Shown in pieces: positions 56,271-64,000 of a DNA stretch of 64,000 nucleotides. The notes under the pieces were generated by a model. That model worked only from the letters and a program-made list of their open reading frames with translations, was not told the origin of the DNA and did not search any database. The position numbers and the translations under genes were made by a program. Every line of letters starts with the position of its first letter. Position 1 is the first letter of the stretch. Source of the DNA: Anaerolineae bacterium (GTDB taxonomy: Bacteria > Chloroflexota > Anaerolineae > Promineifilales > Promineifilaceae); NCBI GenBank assembly GCA_020848035.1, contig JADLAX010000092.1:16105-80104 (forward strand), given 5' to 3'.

Positions 56271-57651
56271 ACAAAATTTTGACCACTTTGACGATTTGAT
56301 TGATGAACTACAGCAGGCCGACGAACGGCCGTCTACCCCCCGCGCCTTCAAAAAAGAGCTGCGCAACCAGCTGCTGAACCAGTACGACAACCCCGGCTTT
56401 TCCCTGGCAACTTTGGGACGACTGGCGGGAACGGCCGTTGCCCTGGGCATCCTTGGCTTCATTGTCGTCTACACCTGGGGCGTGATGTCTCGGCCTGGCG
56501 CAGCCGGCGGACCGGTAGACGTCACCCGGCCTGTCCAGTCCACGCCAGAGCCAACCGCCCGGCCCGTGGAAACGGCCGTACCCACCCCCGAACACGCCCC
56601 CAACGACGTCTGGCTTATCTCGGCAACGCAACACGCCCGCAGTTCGGTTGATGCAATGGTCACACTGGATATCACCGTCGGCTACCAGTTTGAATCGGAT
56701 GAAGAAGTGATCCTCAAACCGCTGTATGCCAATCCCAACTGGGAATCGGCCAGCGGCGGGCGCAGCCCGATCGACGGCTTGAGTGAGGCCATCACTCTGA
56801 CGGAAAAAACCGGCACCCAAACCATTACCTTCAGCGCCAGCCCGGCTGAAATGCGCCAGATTGTGGGCACCGACCAGTCGGTGTTGGTGATGCAGTTGGG
56901 GTATTTGAGCGAGGATGAAAACGGCCGTAGTGAACTCAACATCCTGGCCATGCCTACCCTTACCGATTTCACCATTGATTTAACCAGAACCTTAGAGATG
57001 CAGTATTACCAACCGGACTATACGGCCGTCGTTAGCGGTACAGGTGGCAACGGCCTAACTCTACAAAGCGAACCAAACGGACAGCAATTAGGCGTTTTAG
57101 AAGAAGGCAACGTCGTCACCCTCAACGATGATCCCTTGCTGGAAAGCGAAGGGCTTCTTTGGCAGTCTGTATCTACAACCATTGGCAAAGGGTGGGTCGT
57201 CGCTGATTTTTTGGACTATCCTGCGGGATACACGCCAAATCAACTTTGGATGACCAAAGCAATCCAGCTCCCCCGCTCCAGTTCCGATGAGGCTATTACC
57301 CTGGAAGTTACAATGGAATATATGTTGGTAACCGCCGAGGAAGCTGTTTTGAGTCTCAGCTTTATCCATCCAGCGTGGGAAGAAACGTCGCTGGAGGGCT
57401 ACCGCTACCCGAACTTCAACGCTTTGGGGGATAAATACCCTGTGCAAACAGGGACGGGTTCTGTCACGATCACCGCAACCATCGAACCAGAAGCAATCAC
57501 ATCCGCCTTGAACTCGAATGAATTTGAGCTAATGACACGGCTTTGGGCAACGGATAAAGACGGTCAACCAACTACTGATCTCATTCTCCTGGGAATCGAC
57601 AACAGCATGACTTTTGACACGGAGTCAGTCCAAGAAATTACTTACCCGTAG
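56260..57651 (+). CDS. membrane protein, candidate anti-sigma factor with SH3-like domain
   Basis: 463 residues. The cytoplasmic N-terminus (1-50, FDDLIDELQQADERPSTPRA) is short and acidic, suited to bind the sigma factor; a membrane helix (about 52-74, AVALGILGFIVVYTWGVM) and Pro/Thr linker follow. Outside are two related beta domains (VWLISATQHARSSVDAMVTL and LWMTKAIQLPRSSSDEAITL both precede a strand-rich segment), separated by an SH3-like stretch (GLTLQSEPNGQQLGVLEEGN, GKGWVVADFL). No zinc anti-sigma HxxxCxxC motif is present. The assignment rests on the 11-bp overlap with the sigma gene. The last 600 bp are lower in GC than the first half. Confidence 0.65.
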   Translation: MSRKQNFDHFDDLIDELQQADERPSTPRAFKKELRNQLLNQYDNPGFSLATLGRLAGTAVALGILGFIVVYTWGVMSRPGAAGGPVDVTRPVQSTPEPTARPVETAVPTPEHAPNDVWLISATQHARSSVDAMVTLDITVGYQFESDEEVILKPLYANPNWESASGGRSPIDGLSEAITLTEKTGTQTITFSASPAEMRQIVGTDQSVLVMQLGYLSEDENGRSELNILAMPTLTDFTIDLTRTLEMQYYQPDYTAVVSGTGGNGLTLQSEPNGQQLGVLEEGNVVTLNDDPLLESEGLLWQSVSTTIGKGWVVADFLDYPAGYTPNQLWMTKAIQLPRSSSDEAITLEVTMEYMLVTAEEAVLSLSFIHPAWEETSLEGYRYPNFNALGDKYPVQTGTGSVTITATIEPEAITSALNSNEFELMTRLWATDKDGQPTTDLILLGIDNSMTFDTESVQEITYP

Positions 57652-57673
57652 CCGCGGATTCTTTCCGCGCCCC

Positions 57674-57702
57674 GTAGAGACGTTGCCATGCAACGTCTCT
57701 AC
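57674..57702. repeat. 29-nt palindrome, second copy
   Basis: GTAGAGACGTTGC, CCA replacing CAA at the centre, GCAACGTCTCTAC; one base different from 14425-14453. Lies 22 bp after the preceding stop codon. Confidence 0.85.
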
Positions 57703-57710
57703 AGCATAAA

Positions 57711-57744
57711 ATACCCCCTTCAACCAACTGAAGGGGGTATTTTT
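57711..57744 (+). promoter_or_regulatory. hairpin burying the ribosome-binding site (terminator-like)
   Basis: ATACCCCCTTCA (57711-57722), ACCAAC loop, TGAAGGGGGTAT (57729-57740), then TTTT and the ATG at 57745. The 12-bp perfect stem plus T-run looks like a terminator of the upstream gene, yet its 3' arm AAGGGGG is the only Shine-Dalgarno of the next gene. Confidence 0.75.
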
Positions 57745-60700
57745 ATGCCTGATGTCACCATTTTGCGGCCCACGTTCACATTGGAAGACGCCGTTTACCT
57801 CGCCCACACCCACTACAACCTCACGGCCACCGCCCGCGCCCTGCCTAGCGAACGCGATCAAAATTTCCACCTCACCGCCAACGACGGCAACCAATACATC
57901 CTCAAAATCGCCGGACGCACCGAATCCTTAGCAACCCTGGAATTGGAAAACGCCCTTATCAACCACCTCCATCTCCAATCGCCAATCTCCAATCTCCTTC
58001 CCAAACTCATCCTAACAAAAAACCACGAACCTATTGCCCACGTCGCCGACTTTCCCGTCCGGCTCATCACCCACCTGCCCGGCAGGCTGTTGGCCCACAC
58101 CAAACCGCACGGCCGGGCGCTGCTACACAGCCTGGGCCACACCCTCGGCCAGCTAGACGCGGCCCTGGCCAACTTTGACCATCCCGCCGCCCACCGCGAA
58201 CTAAAGTGGGACCTCAACCGCGCCAGCTTCATCGCCGATTACCTGCAATTCATCCCCGACGAGCCGCATCGCGATTTGGTGCGCGGCTTCCTGGACGACT
58301 TTGTGCAGCAAACCCAGCCCCGGCTGGCCCACCTGCGCCACAGCGTCATCCACAACGACGCCAACGATTACAACCTTCTCACCGCCAACCAGCAAATTAG
58401 TGGCATCTTCGACTTTGGCGACGCGCTGCACACCGCCACGATTAGCGAACTGGCCATCGCTGCCGCCTATGCCATCCTGCACAAGCCTGACCCGCTGACC
58501 GCCGCCGCCCACGTGGTGCGCGGCTACCACGCCGCCCACCCCCTCACCGAGGAGGAGGTGGCGCTGCTCTTCTCGCTCAGCGCCATGCGCCTCTGCGTCA
58601 GCGTGACAATGAGCGCCTACCAGGCCACCCAGGAGCCGGATAACGACTATCTGCAAATCTCCGCCCGGCCCGCCTGGCAAACGCTGGCCATTTTGGCCCA
58701 AACCAGCCCACTGCTGGCCGAAGCCACCTTCCGCCACGCCTGTGGCTGGGAACCCGTGGCCAAATCCACCCAGGTCGTAAACTGGCTACGCGAAAATAGT
58801 GCCAATTTCGCCAACGTGCTCAACACAAATTGGCAGGAAACTTCACCCGTCGTTTTCGATCTCACCCCCGGCAGCCTGCTCCTCGGCCAGCTTACCGACC
58901 CCGACGATACCCAGGCGTTCACCAATCTCCTCTTCGATCAACTAACCTCAAAAACCTCTGTGCCCTCTGTGGCCAAAATAGGCATTGGCCGCTACGATGA
59001 ACCGCGCCGGATTTACACGGCCGACAGCTTCCGCATCCCCGGCAACGACCGGGACGAGTGGCGCACCATTCACATCGGGCTGGATTTGTTTGCGGAGGTA
59101 GGTACGGCCGTCTACGCCCCCCTCCCCGCCACCATCCACAGCTTCGCCAACAACAGCGACCACCTCGACTACGGCCCCGTCATCGTCCTGCAACACGACG
59201 TCGGCGACGGCCTGACCTTCTACACCCTCTACGGCCACCTCAGCGCGTCATCGCTCGACGGCCTCACCGTCGGCCAACCCATCGCCCAGGGCCAAAAATT
59301 CGCCGAAATCGGCACCTTCCCCAGCAACGGCGACTGGCCCCCCCACCTCCACCTCCAAATCCTGTGCGATCTTCTGTCATCCCCTCACCCCGTCACCCCG
59401 TCACCCCTTCACCCTGTCACCTTGGCCACCGACTTCCCCGGCGTCGCCGCCCCCAGCCAGCGCGCCATCTGGCGCAGCCTCTGCCCCGACCCGAACCTGC
59501 TGCTGGGCATTCCCAACGACTATTTCCCGCCACCCACCCGCAGCAAAGAAGAAATTTTAGCCCTGCGGCAAAAGCATTTGGGGCCGTCACTAAGCATTTC
59601 TTACCAAAAACCGCTGCACATCGTGCGCGGCCAGGGGCAATATTTGTACGACGAGACCAACCAGCCGTACCTGGACGCGGTGAACAACGTGCCGCACGTG
59701 GGGCACAATCATCCCCAGGTGGTGAAGGCGGCGCAGTGGCAAACGGCCGTTCTCAACACCAACACCCGCTACCTGCACGACAACCTGGTGGAATACGCCG
59801 CCCGGCTCACCGCCACGCTGCCGGAGCCGCTCTCGGTCTGCTACTTTGTGTGCAGCGGCAGCGAGGCCAACGAGCTGGCCCTGCGCCTGGCCCGCACCTA
59901 CACCGGCCAGCGCGATTTGCTGGTGCTGGACGGCGCCTATCACGGCAATACGGCCGCACTCATCGACATCAGCTCGTACAAGTTTGACGGCCCTGGCGGG
60001 GCGGGCAAGCCGGATCACGTGCACGTGCTGCCGATGCCGGACCCGTATCGCGGATTGTACCGGGGGAATGATGGGGGAAACGGCCGTCGTTACGCCCAAC
60101 ATGCCCAGGAAATCATCGAGGGACTGCAAGCGCAAGGCAAAGGGATCGCCGGATTTATCGGCGAGCCGCTGCTGGGCTGCGGCGGCCAGATTGTGCTGCC
60201 CGACGGCTACTTCCAGGCGCTGTTCCCAATTATTCGGGCGGCGGGCGGCGTGTGCATTGCCGATGAGGTGCAGGTCGGTTTCGGCCGGGTCGGCAGCCAC
60301 ATGTGGGCCTTTCAGACGCAAGGTGTCGTGCCAGACATCGTCACGCTGGGCAAGCCAATCGGCAACGGGCATCCGCTGGCCGCAGTCATCACCACGCCAG
60401 AAATTGCCGCCTCGTTTGCCAACGGGATGGAGTATTTCAACACCTTTGGCGGCAATCCAGTTTCGTGCGCCATCGGGCTGGCTATGTTGGACGTGCTAGA
60501 ACGAGAAAATTTGCAGGAAAACGCCCGCATTGTGGGCAATCGCTTGCTGGACGGGCTGCGCGAGCTGCAACCCCAATTCCCGCTCATCGGCGACGTGCGT
60601 GGGCTGGGGCTCTACATCGGCGCGGAGCTGGTGCGCGACCGGCACACGCTGGAACCAGCCGCCGAAGAAGCGTCGTACATCGCCAACCGAATGCGCGACA

Positions 60701-60837
60701 AGGGCATCCTCATCAGCACCGATGGCCCGCTGCACAACGTGCTCAAAATCAAGCCGCCGCTGGTATTTACGGCCGAAAACGCCGATTTTTTGGTGAAGAC
60801 GTTGGGGGGAATTCTAGAAGAAATGGTTAATGGTTAA
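57745..60837 (+). CDS. trifunctional fusion: APH-type kinase, M23 peptidase-like domain, class III aminotransferase
   Basis: 1030 residues. Domain 1 (about 10-330): aminoglycoside/homoserine-kinase-like fold with SVIHNDANDYNLL and ISGIFDFGDALHTA (HxDxxxxN and DFG-like). Domain 2 (about 430-545): LytM/M23 fold with H443-x3-D447 (HIGLDLF) and H534-L-H536 (HLHLQI). Domain 3 (about 590-1030): PLP-dependent class III aminotransferase, DEVQVGFGRVG and the PLP lysine K870 in VTLGKPIGNG. This three-part architecture exists in other bacteria; the aminotransferase part resembles the phospholyases acting on phosphoethanolamine or phosphohydroxylysine, with the kinase making the phosphorylated substrate. 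Start ATG 57745, SD in the upstream hairpin. Three stretches derive from tandem repeats (57968-58003, 58949-58976, 59374-59421), and the last codons MVNG from another. Confidence 0.88.
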   Translation: MPDVTILRPTFTLEDAVYLAHTHYNLTATARALPSERDQNFHLTANDGNQYILKIAGRTESLATLELENALINHLHLQSPISNLLPKLILTKNHEPIAHVADFPVRLITHLPGRLLAHTKPHGRALLHSLGHTLGQLDAALANFDHPAAHRELKWDLNRASFIADYLQFIPDEPHRDLVRGFLDDFVQQTQPRLAHLRHSVIHNDANDYNLLTANQQISGIFDFGDALHTATISELAIAAAYAILHKPDPLTAAAHVVRGYHAAHPLTEEEVALLFSLSAMRLCVSVTMSAYQATQEPDNDYLQISARPAWQTLAILAQTSPLLAEATFRHACGWEPVAKSTQVVNWLRENSANFANVLNTNWQETSPVVFDLTPGSLLLGQLTDPDDTQAFTNLLFDQLTSKTSVPSVAKIGIGRYDEPRRIYTADSFRIPGNDRDEWRTIHIGLDLFAEVGTAVYAPLPATIHSFANNSDHLDYGPVIVLQHDVGDGLTFYTLYGHLSASSLDGLTVGQPIAQGQKFAEIGTFPSNGDWPPHLHLQILCDLLSSPHPVTPSPLHPVTLATDFPGVAAPSQRAIWRSLCPDPNLLLGIPNDYFPPPTRSKEEILALRQKHLGPSLSISYQKPLHIVRGQGQYLYDETNQPYLDAVNNVPHVGHNHPQVVKAAQWQTAVLNTNTRYLHDNLVEYAARLTATLPEPLSVCYFVCSGSEANELALRLARTYTGQRDLLVLDGAYHGNTAALIDISSYKFDGPGGAGKPDHVHVLPMPDPYRGLYRGNDGGNGRRYAQHAQEIIEGLQAQGKGIAGFIGEPLLGCGGQIVLPDGYFQALFPIIRAAGGVCIADEVQVGFGRVGSHMWAFQTQGVVPDIVTLGKPIGNGHPLAAVITTPEIAASFANGMEYFNTFGGNPVSCAIGLAMLDVLERENLQENARIVGNRLLDGLRELQPQFPLIGDVRGLGLYIGAELVRDRHTLEPAAEEASYIANRMRDKGILISTDGPLHNVLKIKPPLVFTAENADFLVKTLGGILEEMVNG
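57968..58003 (+). repeat. heptad array inside the coding region (CCAATCT type)
   Basis: CTCCATC, TCCAATC, GCCAATC, TCCAATC, TCCTTCC; encodes LQSPISNLLP in the kinase domain. Confidence 0.7.
59374..59421 (+). repeat. 8-nt array inside the coding region (CCCGTCAC type)
   Basis: CCCCTCAC, CCCGTCAC, CCCGTCAC, CCCTTCAC, CCTGTCAC; encodes PHPVTPSPLHPVT in the M23/aminotransferase linker. Complement of the array type at 53475. Confidence 0.8.
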
Positions 60838-60899
60838 TTGTAAATGGTTAACGGTTCATACCCTACCATTTACAATTTTCTATTAACCATTAACCATTG
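60822..60899. repeat. heptad hairpin (TTAATGG/TAACCAT type) between convergent genes
   Basis: ATGGTTAATGGTTAATTGTA on the left, ATTAACCATTAACCATTG on the right. It runs from the last codons of the fusion gene to the stop codon of the PspC gene. Confidence 0.8.
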
Positions 60900-60900
60900 T

Positions 60901-61086
60901 TTATTTTTTGGGCATAACCAGCCACAAAATAAAGTACGGGATAGTCGACACGCCGCCGGGCAGCAGCAGGATCAGGAACAGCAGCCGGAACCAGAACACG
61001 CTGATGCCTGTCCAGGCCGCCAAACCACCACACACACCGGCAACCATGCCATTTTGTCGCTGTAAACGATTATCTTTTATACTCAT
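60901..61086 (-). CDS. PspC-domain small membrane protein
   Basis: 61 residues: MSIKDNRLQRQNGMVAGVCG then GLAAWTGISVFWFRLLFLIL and LPGGVSTIPYFILWLVMPKK. This is a complete PspC domain: basic N-terminal helix with GVCGGLA, then a hydrophobic hairpin ending WxxMP. PspC-type proteins sit in the cytoplasmic membrane and take part in phage-shock type envelope stress responses or bind partner regulators. No pspA in the window. Start ATG 61086 with GGAGGTATCTAA upstream on the minus strand. Confidence 0.9.
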   Translation of the reverse strand: MSIKDNRLQRQNGMVAGVCGGLAAWTGISVFWFRLLFLILLLPGGVSTIPYFILWLVMPKK

Positions 61087-61218
61087 TTAGATACCTCCAC
61101 AAGTAGCCAGTGGCCAAAAGCACCACCTGATTTGTCATTTAATGTTATGTCCCTTTTTACGCGAGCAGGCTAGATTCGTTGCAAAATGGATTTTTCCATG
61201 TGCTATCAATGTTTCGGC

Positions 61219-62178
61219 TCAGGCCTCGTGCAGGCCGTTGGCGTAGATGCGTTTGACGTACCACTCCACCTCCGCCTGGAGGCCATCGGCGAGCTGGGTG
61301 TGGGGCGCGTAGCCCAGCAATTCGCGCGCCTTGCCGATGTTGGCGCAGGTATGCAGCTGGTCGCCAGGCCGCTTGGGGCGAATGTCTAGCCGGGCCTTTT
61401 GGCCCATGATTTGTTCAATGAGGGTTATGCCTTCACCGGTGGTCATCTCCACATCGCTGCCCAGGTTGATGATTTCGCCAATCACCTTTTCTGGCTGGTC
61501 CAGCACCGATACAAACCCTGCTACGATGTCACCCACGTAGGTGAAGCTGCGCGAGTGGGCCTGGCTGCCCTCGTACAGCGGAAACGGCGTGTCCGTGAGG
61601 ATGCTGCGGATGAGCTTGGGGTAGAGCTTTTCCGGCCGTTCGCGCGGGCCATAGACAGAAAAGATGCGCAGCGAGCAGGCCGGAAATCCTTTTTCACGGT
61701 GCAAAGCCAACGCCAGCTGCTCGGCGGCCAGTTTGGTAACACCGTAATAGGAGGTAGGTTTGGGGGCAGCAGCTTCGGGATCGTAGGCGTGACGGCCGTA
61801 TACCGACGAGGTAGACACATTCACCAAACAGCGCAGCGAGCTTTGCTGCTGGCAGGCGGTCAGCAGCTTGTCCGTGGCTACCACGTTGTTGCGCACATAA
61901 TCCGCCAGCGGCGTGCTGGCCGAGATGCCCGGCTGCCCCGCCAGGTGAAACACAAACTCAGCCCCATCGAGCGCGGGTGTTAAATCATCCACAGTCAAAT
62001 CCAGGCGGTGCAGCGTCACGCCAACGGCCGCACCATCCTCGGCATTGGCCTGTTTGAGCTGGGCGGCGTAATAATCGGTAAAGCTGTCGATCCCCACCAC
62101 AGAATGTCCCTGGTTGGCCAATGTTTCGGCCAGGTGCGAGCCGATAAAGCCAGCGGCTCCGGTAACCACAATTTTCAT
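61219..62178 (-). CDS. NAD-dependent epimerase/dehydratase (UDP-sugar 4-epimerase-like)
   Basis: 319 residues of the extended SDR family. N-terminal GxxGxxG in VTGAAGFIGSHLAETL; DSFTDYY (family feature of UDP-glucuronate 4-epimerases: DNxNDYY); FHLAGQPGIS; catalytic S-Y-K: STSSVYG with Y-x-x-x-K in SYYGVTKLAAEQL; FSVYGPRERPEKLYPKLIRS. It acts on a nucleotide sugar, probably UDP-glucuronate or UDP-glucose type, in cell-surface glycan synthesis. Start ATG 62178, GGAGG seven bases upstream. No adjacent glycosyltransferase. Confidence 0.9.
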   Translation of the reverse strand: MKIVVTGAAGFIGSHLAETLANQGHSVVGIDSFTDYYAAQLKQANAEDGAAVGVTLHRLDLTVDDLTPALDGAEFVFHLAGQPGISASTPLADYVRNNVVATDKLLTACQQQSSLRCLVNVSTSSVYGRHAYDPEAAAPKPTSYYGVTKLAAEQLALALHREKGFPACSLRIFSVYGPRERPEKLYPKLIRSILTDTPFPLYEGSQAHSRSFTYVGDIVAGFVSVLDQPEKVIGEIINLGSDVEMTTGEGITLIEQIMGQKARLDIRPKRPGDQLHTCANIGKARELLGYAPHTQLADGLQAEVEWYVKRIYANGLHEA

Positions 62179-62201
62179 AGAAACTGTCCTCCAACCGAAG
62201 A

Positions 62202-62230
62202 TTGTATCCCAGATGTTGTAAAGTTATAAT
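62202..62230 (+). promoter_or_regulatory. promoter of the FG-GAP protein gene
   Basis: TTGTAT (62202-62207), 17-bp spacer, consensus TATAAT (62225-62230). Confidence 0.65.
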
Positions 62231-62282
62231 TGCCCGCAATTCTTCCTGACGGTTTCTCGCCACAGGTACATTTGGAGGAAAA

Positions 62283-63857
62283 ATGAAATCCCAAAATCGT
62301 GTTTTTCTATTGCTCCTTTCACTTTTTTTGCCCATCTGTTCGATTTTTTTACTTTTTTTTCAAACAGTCTTCAGTAGCAACGAAAATACCCAATATTCTG
62401 GGAACCTTATTGATTCCGATTTTAAAGTATCATCTATTGAGACTGATTGGTTTTACAGTTACCAGGTGTTCAGCGATATTCGTTACGCGACAACAGTGGC
62501 AGTTGGAAACTTTAATGGTGATGCTTTGCCAGATATTGTTGCAGCAGGATGTTTCATAACCTGTACCCTTAACGTTCTACTTCAGTCAGGCAACAGTGAA
62601 CTAATTGATTCTGGAACTACCTACACATACACAAATGGTGGATCCGATCAATTGCTAGTTGCGGATCTAAATAATGATAGTCTTGATGATATTGCTGTGC
62701 TTCAACAGTTTACCGACCCTGAATCCATCAAGTTGTTTTTACAGAATAGCGGGACCACTTTTAGTGAATATATCTTGACAACGGATGGACATCAAGCCGA
62801 TGCCATTACCGCTGGAGATTTCAACAATGATCAGTTAACTGATTTGGCCGCATCCTTTTTTGGCGAATCCATAATGGGGGTTTTTTTACAAAATAATTTT
62901 AACGCCTTCCAAGCCCCCATTTATTACTCAACGCTCAATAGAGGGTTTCACGATATGGCTACCGGAGATTTTAATAATGATGGTTTGGTTGATATTGTTC
63001 AGACCCATGGTGAATATGGTTTTCTTGGGTCTTCTGTCACTGTCTTTCAACAGAACAACATGGGCTCTTTAAATTCGGCGGTACATTATGATATTGATCA
63101 AACACAAGATTATTATGTAAACAGTGTTTCAGTTGGAGATGTGAACAACGACGGGCTTGATGATATTTTGGTGCAATCAACACGCGGGTTAACAATTTTT
63201 GAACAGGGTGCAATTGGATTACCCACCATCCCCACTTACTACCAAGGGTACTGCAATCCTTCTGATATTGAAATTAATGACATTAATTTAGATGGACTAA
63301 ATGATGTGTTAACCTTAGGAGACGGTTGTGGGGAATTGGCTTTATTCGAACAAGAAAGTACAAACAGCTTATCCTCGTATGAAACATACACTATAGGAAA
63401 TAGTGGTGGTTCATTTACAAATTCTGGCTTAGCTGTAGACGATATAAACAACGATGGGAAACCGGATGCTATTGTTGCAGCTAGAGGCGATGGATTAGCC
63501 ATTCTCTATCACAGCGATCCAGACTTTGCCATCGGTATTGAACCTCAAACAATTCACACAACGTTTGGTACGGATACAATTACCTTCACCTTGGTTATTT
63601 CCCGTTTGTATAACTTTACCGACACCGTTTCTTTAAATTTTATAGAGTTCCCAAACGGCGTGAACCATAACTTGTCATCTGATCCATTTGGCGTGCCCAG
63701 CACACTACAGTTTTCCTTAACGTCGGTCTCTTCTTTAGCTCCTACTTTCGATCCATATGTATTTGAGATCGTGGGGGTCAGTGGTGGTATAACACACTCA
63801 AAAGCGGCTAACTTTACGATCCTACATCGTACATTTATTCCCTTTATAAGGAATTAA
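62283..63857 (+). CDS. secreted FG-GAP/VCBS repeat protein
   Basis: 524 residues. Start ATG 62283, GGAGG four bases upstream. Signal peptide/anchor about 6-30 (VFLLLLSLFLPICSIFLLFF). At least six blade motifs with Ca-binding loops: VGNFNGDALPDIVAAG, VADLNNDSLDDIAVLQQ, AGDFNNDQLTDLAASF, TGDFNNDGLVDIVQTHG, VGDVNNDGLDDILVQS, INDINLDGLNDVLTLG, VDDINNDGKPDAIVAA, forming a beta-propeller as in integrin alpha-like surface proteins. A C-terminal domain of about 100 residues ends FIPFIRN. GC is far below the window average and ACGGCCGT is absent, signs of recent acquisition or a different selection. Function likely adhesion or substrate binding. Confidence 0.85.
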   Translation: MKSQNRVFLLLLSLFLPICSIFLLFFQTVFSSNENTQYSGNLIDSDFKVSSIETDWFYSYQVFSDIRYATTVAVGNFNGDALPDIVAAGCFITCTLNVLLQSGNSELIDSGTTYTYTNGGSDQLLVADLNNDSLDDIAVLQQFTDPESIKLFLQNSGTTFSEYILTTDGHQADAITAGDFNNDQLTDLAASFFGESIMGVFLQNNFNAFQAPIYYSTLNRGFHDMATGDFNNDGLVDIVQTHGEYGFLGSSVTVFQQNNMGSLNSAVHYDIDQTQDYYVNSVSVGDVNNDGLDDILVQSTRGLTIFEQGAIGLPTIPTYYQGYCNPSDIEINDINLDGLNDVLTLGDGCGELALFEQESTNSLSSYETYTIGNSGGSFTNSGLAVDDINNDGKPDAIVAARGDGLAILYHSDPDFAIGIEPQTIHTTFGTDTITFTLVISRLYNFTDTVSLNFIEFPNGVNHNLSSDPFGVPSTLQFSLTSVSSLAPTFDPYVFEIVGVSGGITHSKAANFTILHRTFIPFIRN

Positions 63858-63987
63858 TATTCGTACTTTCAAAAAAGGTAAGACCACACTAAAGCGTGGT
63901 TGAACATTAAAAACGGCAAAATTGGCAAAAACAGGTTCATTGGGCATACTGGAAAGTTCGCAAAAACCAAAACCAGTAGGAGGCACA
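63858..63987. other. intergenic region with small hairpin
   Basis: ACCAC-(8 nt)-GTGGT near 63882-63899 may end the FG-GAP transcript. No T-run. AGGAGG precedes the next start. Confidence 0.35.
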
Positions 63988-64000
63988 ATGAACCTGAAGC
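63988..64000 (+). CDS. start of a gene cut by the window edge
   Basis: ATG at 63988 follows AGGAGG by four bases; only MNLK is visible. Product unknown. Confidence 0.5.

Overview
The window is a bacterial chromosome segment of about 56% GC that I attribute, by inference, to a Chloroflexota bacterium (Anaerolineae or Ardenticatenia-like). Reasons: many small lipoproteins with Pro/Thr-rich linkers, a Flp-type pilin, long GAF/PAS histidine kinases, F420-type and AAR-like proteins, and a genome-wide iterated palindrome. No rRNA, phage, transposase or CRISPR array is visible. One tRNA (Leu, anticodon CAG) is present.

Layout. 1-1.1 kb: acyl-CoA catabolism (3-hydroxyacyl-CoA dehydrogenase fragment, PaaG-like hydratase/isomerase). 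1.2-7 kb: small acidic protein, a possibly frameshifted small gene, K+ channel, double NUDIX hydrolase, sensor kinase with a coupled anchored protein. 7-11.2 kb: APC-type transporter plus ALDH7-type dehydrogenase, probably an amino-acid (lysine-like) catabolic pair. 11.2-14.4 kb: tandem GNAT, ribbon-helix-helix regulator with two palindromic operators, and a P450 with a Rex-like operator. 14.6-19.3 kb: two secreted lipoprotein peptidases (HExxH and S41). 19.4-21.2 kb: CorA and a RHH/PIN toxin-antitoxin module bracketed by a 52-bp exact direct repeat. 21.3-27.2 kb: AT-richer lipoprotein, AAR-like reductase divergent from a TetR-glycosyltransferase-Ddn operon. 27.4-32 kb: unknown protein, beta-lactamase-fold protein, acetyl-CoA synthetase. 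32-40.4 kb: very large sensor kinase, PPK2, TerC, ABC exporter, zinc ribbon protein. 40.5-48.4 kb: Flp pilin, CpXC protein, kinase, GNAT-cNMP fusion, a repeat protein, tRNA-Leu, cNMP-domain protein. 48.4-57.7 kb: tandem RNase H, FprA-type reductase, CBS protein, LysM glycosidase, pentaheme cytochrome, PlsC, LysM lipoprotein, ECF sigma/membrane partner. 57.7-64 kb: kinase-M23-aminotransferase fusion, PspC, epimerase, AT-rich FG-GAP protein.

Two genome-scale signals stand out. The palindrome ACGGCCGT occurs about 115 times by hand count (about 1.5 expected), inside and between genes; it builds some terminators and is absent from the two genes that look foreign by composition. Second, at least 20 intergenic hairpins consist of short tandem units (mostly 7 nt) on one arm and their complement on the other, each with its own unit sequence. 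They sit mostly between convergent genes and in several cases have become coding sequence (protein tails, linkers inside the trifunctional fusion, and a signal peptide disturbed by a related GC-rich repeat).

Regulatory sites readable from sequence: a sigma70-type promoter overlapped downstream by a TTGTGAA-N4-TTCACAA operator at the P450; a promoter plus an ACCGACC-N4-GGTCGGT site at the TetR gene; paired CCATCC-N4-GGATGG sites upstream of the RHH gene; an inverted repeat at the toxin-antitoxin promoter; and a hairpin that buries the ribosome-binding site of the trifunctional fusion. All functions are read from motifs and family memory, with no database search.
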